The position numbers and the translations under genes are program-made. A model generated the notes under the pieces. The model saw nothing but the letters and a program-made list of their open reading frames with translations. It was not told the DNA's origin and did no database searches. This document shows, one piece after another, positions 51,262-60,193 of a stretch of DNA of 64,000 nt. The stretch is from NCBI GenBank assembly GCA_018335195.1, contig JAGXKN010000001.1, positions 62,001-126,000 of the forward strand, given 5' to 3'. Position 1 is the first letter of the stretch; each line of letters begins with the position of its first letter. The DNA is from Desulfobacterales bacterium. GTDB lineage: Bacteria; Desulfobacterota; Desulfobacteria; Desulfobacterales; Desulfosalsimonadaceae.

Positions 51262-51708
51262 CTAGTCGGCGACTTCGTAGGACGCAATGGAAATTTCCAG
51301 GTCTTCGGGCAGTTCCTCCGGGGGCTGCCGGCTCTTTTGAACCATGCAAAGGGCCACTTCCTCGAATTCGAAATCCGCTTCACTGCCCGCAGCCAGGTAA
51401 TCGATCACGTCTTTTTGATGCTCCATCTTTTCATACTCGCTGACAAACCACTGTCCGTCGATGACTTTCTCGCCGCAGGATCTGCAGTAGCCGGTTACCT
51501 CCGCTTTTCTGACGTCCACTTGCCCGGTGTTTCTGATGGTACCTTCTGCATTAACCACGTAGCTGGTCTCGCCATCCTGTTCAATGAAAAATTCGGAATC
51601 CACTATTGCCAATTCTGCCTGCTGCTGCTCTCCTGTGCATCCCCACAAGCACAGCGCCGCCAGTACCGACAAAAAAATCACCGCGCGGAATCGTGCGTTT
51701 CTCCACAT
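51262..51708 (-). CDS. CxxC lipoprotein, paralogue 3 of a tandem triplet
   Basis: The 148-residue lipoprotein starts at ATG 51708 after AAGGAGGTCGGGAA. The lipobox is LCLWGC, followed by a beta-rich domain of FxLYD type (VVNAEGTIRNTGQVDVRKAEV) carrying YCRSCGEK and EYEKMEHQKDVIDYL. The cysteine pair could bind metal or be redox active. It is about half identical by eye to the two genes upstream, so the three arose by duplication. Function unknown. Confidence 0.8.
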   Translation of the reverse strand: MWRNARFRAVIFLSVLAALCLWGCTGEQQQAELAIVDSEFFIEQDGETSYVVNAEGTIRNTGQVDVRKAEVTGYCRSCGEKVIDGQWFVSEYEKMEHQKDVIDYLAAGSEADFEFEEVALCMVQKSRQPPEELPEDLEISIASYEVAD

Positions 51709-51780
51709 TTCCCGACCTCCTTGCCTTCTCAGGCCTCCTGGCATTTTTGCATGATTTATCTTTTCGGCTGGCCGCCAATC

Positions 51781-52227
51781 CTATTGGACGACTTCGTAGG
51801 ATTCAATTGAAATTTCAAGATCTTCCGGCAGCTTTTCCGGCGCTTTTTTACTCCTGTTGGCCGAGTAAAAAGCCACTTCCGTAAAATCGAAATCCGATTT
51901 ACTGCCTGCAGACAGGTAACTGATCACGTCTTTCTGGTGTTCCATTTTTTCGTAATCACTGATATACCATTGCGAATCAATAATCTCCTCGCGACAGGAC
52001 CTGCAATAGCCGGTCACCTCAACCCTTTTGACATCCGCCGGCCCGAGGTTTCTGATGACACCTTTTGCATCAACCACATACATATACTCGGCTTCCTTGC
52101 GAATGGAAAACTCGGAATCCGCTACCTCCAGCTCTGCCTTTTTCTGTTCGCCCGCGCACCCGTAAAGGCACAGCGCCATAATCCCCCCCAAAAAAATCAC
52201 CGCCAAAAACCGCGCATTTCCAGCCAT
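51781..52227 (-). CDS. CxxC lipoprotein, paralogue 2 of a tandem triplet
   Basis: Same family as its neighbours: lipobox LCLYGC, then a domain with VVDAKGVIRNLGPADVKRVEV and YCRSCREE. I start it at ATG 52227, preceded by AGAGAGGAA; the ORF track adds 74 unrelated residues. Here the third-position Gly after the CxxC pair is replaced by Arg, but both cysteines remain. 148 residues; role unknown. Confidence 0.8.
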   Translation of the reverse strand: MAGNARFLAVIFLGGIMALCLYGCAGEQKKAELEVADSEFSIRKEAEYMYVVDAKGVIRNLGPADVKRVEVTGYCRSCREEIIDSQWYISDYEKMEHQKDVISYLSAGSKSDFDFTEVAFYSANRSKKAPEKLPEDLEISIESYEVVQ

Positions 52228-52336
52228 TTCCTCTCTCCCTACCTGTATGGTCCTGCGGGCATTGCCGCCCCTGTTGGCCTTTTCGGATCCATCCGCCCGA
52301 TAACCCCGGATATTTCCGGCCACGAGCCGATGTAAA

Positions 52337-52798
52337 TTATTCCTCAACGACCTCGTAGGATTCGATGACAACTTCGAATTCCTGGTCTTCGGGCACGCCC
52401 TCCGGGGTCGGCACACCGGACGGGGCCGGATAAAAGGCAACCTCCTCAAATGCGAAGTCTTCCCTGGCGCCCGCTGCCAGGTAACTGATCACGTCTTTCT
52501 GATGGGGCATCTTGTCGTATTCGCTGACAAACCATTCGCCGTTGATGACCTGTTCGCCGCAGGTCCGGCAGTAAGCGGTCACGGTAACGTTTTTCACGTC
52601 CACCTCGCCGGAATTGCGAACAGTGCCCTTGGCGTCGATAACGTAAATATGTGAATCCTCGGACTCCTTGCGGAGGGTATACTCATGGTCTGTCACCTCC
52701 AACTGGGCCTGTTTCTGCTCCTCGGCACATCCAAAGACGCACAAAACCGTCAGCGCTGATAAAACGACCAACATCGTCAGGCGTGCATTTCCCGGCAT
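52337..52798 (-). CDS. CxxC lipoprotein, paralogue 1 of a tandem triplet
   Basis: The 153-residue first copy has a strong AAGGAGGAG ribosome site, lipobox LCVFGC, VIDAKGTVRNSGEVDVKNVTV and YCRTCGEQ. It is the most divergent at the C-terminus (SGVPTPEGVPEDQEF). All three copies keep the lipobox and both CxxC cysteines, and the frames are intact, so none is a pseudogene. Confidence 0.8.
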   Translation of the reverse strand: MPGNARLTMLVVLSALTVLCVFGCAEEQKQAQLEVTDHEYTLRKESEDSHIYVIDAKGTVRNSGEVDVKNVTVTAYCRTCGEQVINGEWFVSEYDKMPHQKDVISYLAAGAREDFAFEEVAFYPAPSGVPTPEGVPEDQEFEVVIESYEVVEE

Positions 52799-53060
52799 GA
52801 CTCCTCCTTGTACTTTGTTTGCGGATATACGCGTTTTTCCCTGCTTTCGGGATATTCCTCTAAAATTTGCCCCCGCCAGAATTCAACAAAGCAATCCAGG
52901 TCTTTTGGATGATCCATCTTCCCGCAACCGACCAAGGGCGATAACGCAAACCGATTTTCCCCTTGCCTTTACGCCTTGCAGCGTGTATCATCAGACATCG
53001 TTCATTTCCCAACTATTTAGTTATATGCCAAAAGCATTGCGGAAAGTAAAGAGGGTTCGC

Positions 53061-53630
53061 ATGAAAAAGTGCATCAAGGCTGCATTGGTACTGGCAGGTG
53101 CCTTCATGGCGTTTTTCCCTGCAAACGGGTTGTGTGAAAACCTGATCGAAAACGGCGGCTTTGAGGTCAAGGCATCGGAGACCCTACCTGAAGGCTGGAA
53201 ACTCAATGTATCTAGAAAAGCCCGGGCGGAGACCGTCTTTGATGCAACAGAAAAACACAGCGGGGACTTCTCGTATCGAATCTCCGTGGACCCGCCCGGC
53301 GGCCGGGCCGTGCTGTATATAGACGAAGCCGCCACAGGAACCGTCATCCCCGGCAAGACCTATGAAGCCACCTTTTGGGCAAAAACCGAAAACCTGGACT
53401 ATAACCGGTTCCACGAAGCCCCCGCCTTCCGGATCAATTATGCCCCACAGCGAGCCCGGCCCGGCGGCGTAATTGACTTGATGGCCAAGTTAGCAGGCAG
53501 ATCCGGCTGGACGCAACTGACGGTTCAGGCGCCGGAAGCACCCCAAAACAGCGACAGGATCCATATTGACGTGATTATCACCCAGGGAACCCTATGGATT
53601 GACGATATTCAGGTCCGCCAGGTGGAATAA
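53061..53630 (+). CDS. Secreted protein with CBM4_9-like domain
   Basis: The 189-residue protein has a signal peptide (KKCIKAALVLAGAFMAFF, cleavage near GLCEN), then NLIENGGFEV, the usual opening of CBM4/9-like beta-sandwich domains, and LWIDDIQV at its end, also typical. It has no catalytic domain, so it may bind a glycan or act as an adhesin-like module. The ORF track's longer N-terminus is not real; ATG 53061 has GAGGGTTCGC upstream. It is convergent with the phosphatase gene. Confidence 0.75.
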   Translation: MKKCIKAALVLAGAFMAFFPANGLCENLIENGGFEVKASETLPEGWKLNVSRKARAETVFDATEKHSGDFSYRISVDPPGGRAVLYIDEAATGTVIPGKTYEATFWAKTENLDYNRFHEAPAFRINYAPQRARPGGVIDLMAKLAGRSGWTQLTVQAPEAPQNSDRIHIDVIITQGTLWIDDIQVRQVE

Positions 53631-53647
53631 CCTGAAAACAACATTTT

Positions 53648-54667
53648 CTACTTATAGACAAGCAGGTTCTGCTCCAGGCAAGAAAGTTCGTCGGGTGACA
53701 GCCCCGCCTTTTTGATCAGATAGCCCTGGACCGTGCCGTAGTATTCCGTGATATAATCCACTACCGCCACAATGCACTCCCGCGGGGCGGTAAGGTATGG
53801 AAAGATCGCGTTGGGATCAACACCTTCCCGCTCCATCATCCGATAGAGCCGCGGCAGCAGATTGGCGATGTAGATATTGGAAAGCTGGTGATCATCAATC
53901 ACCGTTTCCACGGGCACACCCAGTGCCAGCAGTATCAAAGCCGCACACGTGCCGGTCCGGTCCTTTCCGCCGGTGCAGTGAAACAGGATCGGGCCTTTCT
54001 GCGGTTCGGCCAGGGTCCGGAAAATCTCTGCCCAGCACGCGGAAAAATCCTCCAGGTTGCGGATATATCCGTTAACCATGAAATCCGGGGTCAGCCAACT
54101 GGTATCCCCCTTTTTCAGCCGCTGCATGGCTTCTGCAAAATCGAACCGGCCGTGATTGACCGGCAGGTGAATATGGACCGCGGATCCGTCCCCTGGCAGA
54201 CGGTCCGGCGCCCCGGCCACTTCCGAGCGGGTCCGCAGATCATAGACCCGCCGGATACCCATTTGCCTGAATTGCTCCAGATCCCGGTCAGACAAGCGGG
54301 CCAACCCGTCTGATCGGAACACCCGCCCCCACCGGACCCGGCGGCCATCTGCGGTCTCATAGCCGCCCAGATCCCGGAAATTGACCGTACCTTCCATGCA
54401 TACCCGGCGTTCCGCGGTCATGAGCCGATCCCCGCCCGCTTCCAGAGCAAAATAATAACGGGCCAGCGGGTCAAGCCCGCCCACTTCCACGCACCCGTGG
54501 TCTGATAAAGCTACCGGCTCCCGCAAATCCATGTGATCCGGCGATTTTCCCGCATACACGGCCACTTCCGTATCACATCCGCTTTCCCAGCAGATCCGCA
54601 CGCTCTGCGCATCCAGCCGCTCAGCGGCCGCATCAATCAGAATTCGAGAATTTCCCGCCTGGTTCAT
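53648..54667 (-). CDS. Protein-tyrosine/lipid phosphatase, MptpB-like
   Basis: The 339-residue protein has an N-terminal FN3-like beta domain (~5-85, ending CVEVGGLDPLARYYFALEAG) and a C-terminal phosphatase of the tyrosine phosphatase 3 family. The N-terminal motif NFRDLGGYETADGRRVRWGRVFRSDGL and the active-site loop HCTGGKDRTG (CX5R, ~230) are intact. MptpB-type enzymes act on phosphotyrosine and phosphoinositides. No signal peptide is visible. It lies 22 nt downstream of the penicillin-acylase gene and is probably co-transcribed. Confidence 0.88.
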   Translation of the reverse strand: MNQAGNSRILIDAAAERLDAQSVRICWESGCDTEVAVYAGKSPDHMDLREPVALSDHGCVEVGGLDPLARYYFALEAGGDRLMTAERRVCMEGTVNFRDLGGYETADGRRVRWGRVFRSDGLARLSDRDLEQFRQMGIRRVYDLRTRSEVAGAPDRLPGDGSAVHIHLPVNHGRFDFAEAMQRLKKGDTSWLTPDFMVNGYIRNLEDFSACWAEIFRTLAEPQKGPILFHCTGGKDRTGTCAALILLALGVPVETVIDDHQLSNIYIANLLPRLYRMMEREGVDPNAIFPYLTAPRECIVAVVDYITEYYGTVQGYLIKKAGLSPDELSCLEQNLLVYK

Positions 54668-54689
54668 GTAAGTGTTTATTTCCTTCCGA

Positions 54690-57251
54690 TCATTTATTCG
54701 GTGCGTTCAGGGTAAACACCCGGTCATACTGTTTCCGAAGGTTTTCCGGCCGGTAGCTCATCTGCCGGTTCCCCCCTTTCAGCCATACCGGAATGCCGTC
54801 GTCATAATGGGCACTGGCCGGATTGCCGGACTGTCCGCCGCTGTTGACCAGAAACAGCGGTTCATTTCTGCCGAAATCCACTACCATGCGCATGGCCGGG
54901 ATCATCCACACGTCAAAATCATACCCCTTGTGATATCCCGCCACGTTGAGCGTGTTAAATCCCCCGCCGCCCGGATACGGGCCCCGGTCGGTGTAGCCGG
55001 CCATCAGCCAGGCCCCGAAGCGTTTGAACAGGGGCAGCTGATCGCGCATTTTTGAAACCTCGGTTTCCCAGGTATAGGTATGGATCTCTCCCCATTGCCA
55101 TTGATCCGGATCATGCCCCATGCGGCGCCGGGCATAAGACACGGCATCTGCCAGGGTGGCGGCAATGATGTCGGACTTGGTCTCAATTTTTTCCGGGGTC
55201 TGCACATCGTCCCAGAACGGGCTCATGGGCCTTGCCAGCAGGTGGTCCTGCTCCGGGCCGTAAATTCCGATGCACAGCATCCGGAAGCTCTCCCAGGCCG
55301 AGCTGCTTTCCGGTCCCAGTTCATCCAGGAACAGGTTGCGCGTCAACACATGATGAAAAATGCCGGTCAGGGCCGCACCCGCGGAATCCGGCGTCATGTC
55401 CCCGTCAAATTCCCGGAAAATCGCAAGCGCCTGTCGGGCCCGAGTCGCCCGCGCTGCATCCTGCCACCCGTCAATGGCCTGGTGAATTTCTGAAGCCAGG
55501 GGGGAATCAAACAGGCGCTGCTGCATTTTCTCCACCAGGAGGTCATGGCGGTCGTTCTGCATTTGCACAGCATCTTGCCAGTCATACGCGGCCCGGTCCG
55601 CCAGCATTTGATCGATGCGCTCGGCGCGTTCCGGCGCATACCAGGAGGATCCCAGCTGAGGGTCCTGCTCCGGCGGAATTGTGCGGTTGTTTGCCGTATA
55701 CACATACCCGCTCTCCGGGTCCCGGGCGTGGGGATGTTTTTCCGGCGGAAGAAAGCCTTGCCAGTCGTAATCGCCGGTCCATCCCGGAGACGGCAGATGA
55801 CCACGCCCGTTTTTACGAATCGGATAGCGCCCGGAAACCTGCCAGCCGATATGTTCGGCACTGCCGTAGATAAAATTCAGATTCATGACCCGGAACCCGC
55901 GGATCGCATCCCCGGCTTCCTGCATGCTGGTTGCAAAAAGCAGGTCATACATCCCGTCAAAAGAAAACACCCCCTCGTTTAAGGCACTGCGCAGGGCCAG
56001 GCCGAAATCGCTGGTTGTTTCTGGCGGCATAAACGGGTTTACGGATGCTGCGGACAGGGCGGAATTCAACAGGGGCCCTTGCCGCGTGGAGCGGATGGTT
56101 TGTTCCACCGGGTCTCCGCCTTTCACGCGAAGGGTTTCCCTCCGCGTCTTTACCGGATGCCAGCCTCCCTGGTACACGTAATGGTCCCTGCCGTTGATCT
56201 TTTTGATGCGTTCCAGAAAAACATCCTGGCTGTCGCCCATGACCATGGTCATTCCCCAGGCGACATGGCCGTTGTAACCGGCCACGATGGCCGGGATGCC
56301 GGGCATGGCCACGCCGGCCGCGTGGAAGCCCGGGGCCTTGAGCTGCATGAGCATCCAGATTGGCGGATGGGAAAGCGGCAGGTGGGTATCATTTGCCACG
56401 ATACTGGCGCCCTTTGCTGTCCGTTCCGGGCCCACGGCCCAGTTGTTGGAAGCCGGGGTTCCCAGGGGCAATAAAACCCGCTCCAGGCGGCCGGTGACAT
56501 CTTCCAGGGCGCGGGCCTCCTCCCGGATGCCGGAATCGGCAAGCCGTGCCCGGCCAAGGACTGCTGCCTTTTCAAACGGCAGGGGCTCGTCCGGGTGTAT
56601 CGGGAACAACCAAGCCGCTTTTTCCGGGCCGAGCGTGCCGGCAAGATTCAAAAAAGCGATCTCCTCGCGCAGGTTAAACGAAAGGCCCAGGTTGAGTACA
56701 TGGAAGATATAAATGGAATTAATCGGTTCCCAGGCCTCCGGGATGTAGCCGGTAACCGCAAAATCCACCGGCAGTTTTTCCTGGTGGGTCGCCATGTACG
56801 CGTTGACCCCGTCGGCAAAATACTGCAGCATCCGGCGCTGCTCCGGGTCGAGCTGCTCGTACTGCTCCCGGGCCGCCCGGGGAAGGCCAAGCGTACGGAT
56901 CAACAAATCAATATCAATCCCCATCCCGCCGGTCATCTCGGAAAGCCGGCCCTGGCCGATAAGGCAGTAGGAGACCATCTGGAAAAGCCGGTCTGCAGCC
57001 ATCACATAGCCTGCGGCATAAATCAGATCGTGCATGTTCTGCGCCTCGACCACGGGAATGCCCAGCTCGTCGCGCCGGACGGATGCATCCGCCTTCAGGC
57101 CGGAAAGCGTAATGGCTCCGGAATCCGGATGCACAGTATCCTGCAGCGTGTAATCGAGCACCGCGCACCCGGGCATCAGCACCGGCAGCGCAAATGCCAA
57201 AAATACCAGGAAGAAAACGAACCCCCCCGCAGGAATGGCCTTTTTGTTCAC
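54690..57251 (-). CDS. Penicillin acylase family (S45) lipoprotein
   Basis: The ~853-residue enzyme is an Ntn-hydrolase made as a precursor. The signal peptide ends in a lipobox-like PVLMPGC. The alpha-subunit region (RRDELGIPVVEAQNMHDLIYAAGYV) is followed at ~268 by the autoprocessing/nucleophile Ser in GTPASNNWAV, then NDTHLPLSHPP. GTG 57251 is preferred as start because AAAGGGGGGTACC precedes it. The family cleaves amides such as acyl-homoserine lactones, penicillins or fatty-acyl amides. Substrate is unknown. Confidence 0.9.
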   Translation of the reverse strand: MNKKAIPAGGFVFFLVFLAFALPVLMPGCAVLDYTLQDTVHPDSGAITLSGLKADASVRRDELGIPVVEAQNMHDLIYAAGYVMAADRLFQMVSYCLIGQGRLSEMTGGMGIDIDLLIRTLGLPRAAREQYEQLDPEQRRMLQYFADGVNAYMATHQEKLPVDFAVTGYIPEAWEPINSIYIFHVLNLGLSFNLREEIAFLNLAGTLGPEKAAWLFPIHPDEPLPFEKAAVLGRARLADSGIREEARALEDVTGRLERVLLPLGTPASNNWAVGPERTAKGASIVANDTHLPLSHPPIWMLMQLKAPGFHAAGVAMPGIPAIVAGYNGHVAWGMTMVMGDSQDVFLERIKKINGRDHYVYQGGWHPVKTRRETLRVKGGDPVEQTIRSTRQGPLLNSALSAASVNPFMPPETTSDFGLALRSALNEGVFSFDGMYDLLFATSMQEAGDAIRGFRVMNLNFIYGSAEHIGWQVSGRYPIRKNGRGHLPSPGWTGDYDWQGFLPPEKHPHARDPESGYVYTANNRTIPPEQDPQLGSSWYAPERAERIDQMLADRAAYDWQDAVQMQNDRHDLLVEKMQQRLFDSPLASEIHQAIDGWQDAARATRARQALAIFREFDGDMTPDSAGAALTGIFHHVLTRNLFLDELGPESSSAWESFRMLCIGIYGPEQDHLLARPMSPFWDDVQTPEKIETKSDIIAATLADAVSYARRRMGHDPDQWQWGEIHTYTWETEVSKMRDQLPLFKRFGAWLMAGYTDRGPYPGGGGFNTLNVAGYHKGYDFDVWMIPAMRMVVDFGRNEPLFLVNSGGQSGNPASAHYDDGIPVWLKGGNRQMSYRPENLRKQYDRVFTLNAPNK

Positions 57252-57360
57252 CCGGTACCCCCCTTTTTGCCGATGTTCATAACATCTCAAGAACTGGAAC
57301 ATTTTCCGCTATTTTTACCGGCAAAGCCCCAAATTCGCAAGAACAAATCCATACCGGAAA

Positions 57361-57533
57361 TAAATTCGAAATTCGAAGCACGAATATCGAAACAAATTTT
57401 AATGACAAAAATTCAAAATCCAAAACAGATGCAGAAAATGAAACAACTGCCGGAAGAACCGGCCATATATGGACCTGTTGTGCTATTTGGTGATTCTGAT
57501 TTCGGATTTGTTTCGAATTTCGCACTTTGGTTT
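57361..57533. repeat. AT-rich palindromic repeat, copy D
   Basis: AATTCGAAATTCGAAGCACG and ATATCGAAACAAAT on the left and ATTTCGGATTTGTTTCGAAT on the right match the arms of copies A-C. The centre (57440-57480) is GC-richer. It lies between the divergent acylase and MFS genes. Confidence 0.7.
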
Positions 57534-57845
57534 ATCTCTCCGCGCTGGAAGCTTGCCCGGGAAGGATGGGCTAAATTTTCGAGAAGGTTGGAACAGGGCG
57601 GGACGGCGGGGTGGTTTGCGCAGATACATCGGGCGCGGCAGCGGGCGGCAGATGCGCAAACTCCCCCGCCGGCCCGACCCTGCGGAAAACCTTGAAGCCC
57701 GATGCTTTTTTTGCAGGGCGCAGCGAACTTAAAAATAACAGCAAACAGCCGGAAATCCGTGGTTGTTTTAAGGCTGGGGGATATCGGCAGTCTTTCAGTA
57801 ACACCGGCCATGGATATCCGGAGACAAATCTGGTATGGAAACGCT
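57534..57845. other. Intergenic region before the MFS gene
   Basis: These ~310 bases follow repeat copy D and precede the MFS start. ORFs here are short and Arg-rich without features. The stretch TTAAAAATAACAGC near 57730 could be part of a promoter, but I cannot define one. Confidence 0.4.
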
Positions 57846-59045
57846 ATGGAAAAACATCGCCACGAACAATTCGCTCCGCCACCGTTCTACCGGCCGGATC
57901 CGCTGGTACCGATTCTGTTTGTGACCCTGATATTTTTTCTGACATTCATTGCCCGGGTCATGTTCTCACCCCTGATGCCGAGCATCGAATCGGAATTGGG
58001 CCTCAGGCACGCACAGGCCGGTTCCCTGTTTCTGGTCATGTCCGTTGGCTATTTTATCGCCCTTAGCGGCTCGGGCTTTATCTCCGCGCGCATCCGCCAC
58101 CGCCGCACCATCGTGCTGTCGGCATGCGGAGCGGGCGCCGGACTTTTGCTGATCGCCCTTTCCTCCGAGCTCTGGCAGATCCGGGGCGCAATTTTCCTTC
58201 TTGGCATGGCCGCGGGCATCTACCTGCCCTCCGGCATCACCACGCTGACAAGCATGGTGGACTCCCGCAACTGGGGCAAGGCGGTGTCCATCCACGAACT
58301 TGCCCCCAACCTGGCGTTTGTGGCCGCACCGGTTATCGCCGAAATCTTTCTGCTTCACTTCGCCTGGCGCACCATGCCGGCCGCGGTGGGCGTCATTTCC
58401 ATTCTGATCGGCCTGCTTTTCGCCGTGCTCGCCAGGGGCGGCGACTTTCCGGGAAAACCGCCGGGCGCGGTGGCCTTCCGGGCACTTGCGGCCAACCGCG
58501 CCTTCTGGATCATGGTCCTGCTCTTTGCCCTGGCCATCTCCAGCACCATGGGGGTTTACACAATGCTGCCGCTCTACCTGGTAAATGAAGTCGAGCTTCC
58601 GCGCAGCTTTGCAAATTCCTTGGTGGGTTTTTCCCGCCTGCCGGGATTGGGCATGGCCTTGATTGCCGGCTGGGCTGCGGATCGCTTTGGACCGCGGCGG
58701 ACCATTGCCGTTATGCTGGGCATGACGGGCTTCACCACCATCCTGCTCGGTGCATGCAGCCACCCGGCAATCGCCACCGGCCTGGTTATCCTGCAGGCAA
58801 CCCTTTCCACCGGATATTTTCCGGCCGGATTTACGGTACTGTCTGCCATTGCCCCGCCCGAGCACCGTAACGTGTCGGTATCGCTTACCATCCCGATCGC
58901 GTTTGTATACGGCGGCGGCATCGCCCCGACAATTATCGGCGCAGCCGGAGATGCCGGATCTTTTGCCGCGGGCGTTATGCTGGTGGGCCTGCTGATCTGC
59001 ATTGGCGCCGTAATGCCGGTTTTCTTAAAAACAGCCGGAAAATAA
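57846..59045 (+). CDS. MFS transporter
   Basis: The 399-residue membrane protein has about 12 hydrophobic helices and typical MFS loops (GFISARIRHRRTIVL after TM2; GWAADRFGPRRTIAVML after TM8). Its ATG at 57846 begins MEKHRHEQF; the ORF track's extra 48 residues are not needed. Substrate is not evident. It is followed 53 nt later by an EEP-family gene. Confidence 0.88.
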   Translation: MEKHRHEQFAPPPFYRPDPLVPILFVTLIFFLTFIARVMFSPLMPSIESELGLRHAQAGSLFLVMSVGYFIALSGSGFISARIRHRRTIVLSACGAGAGLLLIALSSELWQIRGAIFLLGMAAGIYLPSGITTLTSMVDSRNWGKAVSIHELAPNLAFVAAPVIAEIFLLHFAWRTMPAAVGVISILIGLLFAVLARGGDFPGKPPGAVAFRALAANRAFWIMVLLFALAISSTMGVYTMLPLYLVNEVELPRSFANSLVGFSRLPGLGMALIAGWAADRFGPRRTIAVMLGMTGFTTILLGACSHPAIATGLVILQATLSTGYFPAGFTVLSAIAPPEHRNVSVSLTIPIAFVYGGGIAPTIIGAAGDAGSFAAGVMLVGLLICIGAVMPVFLKTAGK

Positions 59046-59098
59046 ACAATCAAATGTATCGCTTTGTATAAACTGCCGGATCTGATATATCACCGGTT

Positions 59099-60193
59099 AT
59101 GATGAAAATCGTTCTCAAATCCGCACTCTGTCTTATCCTGGCCGGGGGGCTGGCCTACGGTATTTTTTTTGCCTGGACCTGGCTGATCACCTTTCATCCT
59201 GCAAGGCTCCAGAAGGAAAAGGTCCGTTGTAACGGGCCGGCACCGACGCTGCAGCCGGGCCAGCAGATCAAGGTGCTTTCCTGGAACGTCCAGTACATGG
59301 CGGGCAAGGGCTATTATTTCTTCTATGAAGGCGGCAAAGACAAGCGCCCGTCTGCCGCATCGATCCAGCATACCCTTGAATCGGTTGCAGAAATCATAAC
59401 AGCCAAGGATCCGGATATCGTTCTGCTCCAGGAAGTCGATACCGGCGCCGCGCGCACGGACTACCGAAACCAGGTCCACGACCTGCTCGCCCTTCTGCCT
59501 GACAAATACCGGTGCCGCACTTCGGCCTGGTACTGGAAGGCCGATTTTGTGCCGCATCCCGCGATTTTCGGAGCCGTCGGCATGCGTCTGGTCATCCTGT
59601 CCAAGTACCGCATATCGCACTCCATGCGCCATCAGCTCCCCCTGATCCCGGAAGGCCCGCTGCGCAGGCAGTACAACCTCAAGCGCGCCGTGCTCGAGGC
59701 CCGCCTGCCGGTTGCCGGCGGCCGGTCTTTTGCGGTGCTCAACACCCATCTGTCAGCTTTCGCCCAGGGCACGGACACCATGGAAAGACAGGTGGCTGAA
59801 GTCAAAAATATCCTCGACAGGCTGTCTGCAGAAGATATTCCCTGGATTGCCGGAGGCGACTACAATCTGCTGCCCCCGGGAAAGGCCTATGAACGCCTGC
59901 CGCAAAAGGCAAAACGCGCATACCGCTCCCAAACCGAGATCAAGCCCCTGTTTGACGCCTACCGGGCCGTGCCCGGCAAAGAAGCGCTCAACAGCGAAGA
60001 CCCGGCGCCCTGGTATACCCATTTCCCCAACGACCCGGCCATAGATCAGCCCGACAAGACCATTGACTATATCTTTTATGCCGACAGCCTCGAGACCGTT
60101 TCCCGCAATGTCCGGCAGGCAGACACTTGGTCGATCTCGGACCACCTGCCGGTGATCGCGGAATTCCGGCTTCCGAAAGGCCCGCGGAAATGA
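59099..60193 (+). CDS. Endonuclease/exonuclease/phosphatase family protein
   Basis: The 364-residue protein has an N-terminal membrane anchor (~8-28) and an EEP domain with SWNVQYMA, DIVLLQEVD (metal Glu), LNTHLSAF, GGDYNLLP and WSISDHLPVIAEF (catalytic Asp-His). The family includes phosphodiesterases acting on nucleic acids and sphingolipids. It lies immediately before an M20 peptidase, whose ATG overlaps its stop (ATGA). Confidence 0.88.
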   Translation: MMKIVLKSALCLILAGGLAYGIFFAWTWLITFHPARLQKEKVRCNGPAPTLQPGQQIKVLSWNVQYMAGKGYYFFYEGGKDKRPSAASIQHTLESVAEIITAKDPDIVLLQEVDTGAARTDYRNQVHDLLALLPDKYRCRTSAWYWKADFVPHPAIFGAVGMRLVILSKYRISHSMRHQLPLIPEGPLRRQYNLKRAVLEARLPVAGGRSFAVLNTHLSAFAQGTDTMERQVAEVKNILDRLSAEDIPWIAGGDYNLLPPGKAYERLPQKAKRAYRSQTEIKPLFDAYRAVPGKEALNSEDPAPWYTHFPNDPAIDQPDKTIDYIFYADSLETVSRNVRQADTWSISDHLPVIAEFRLPKGPRK

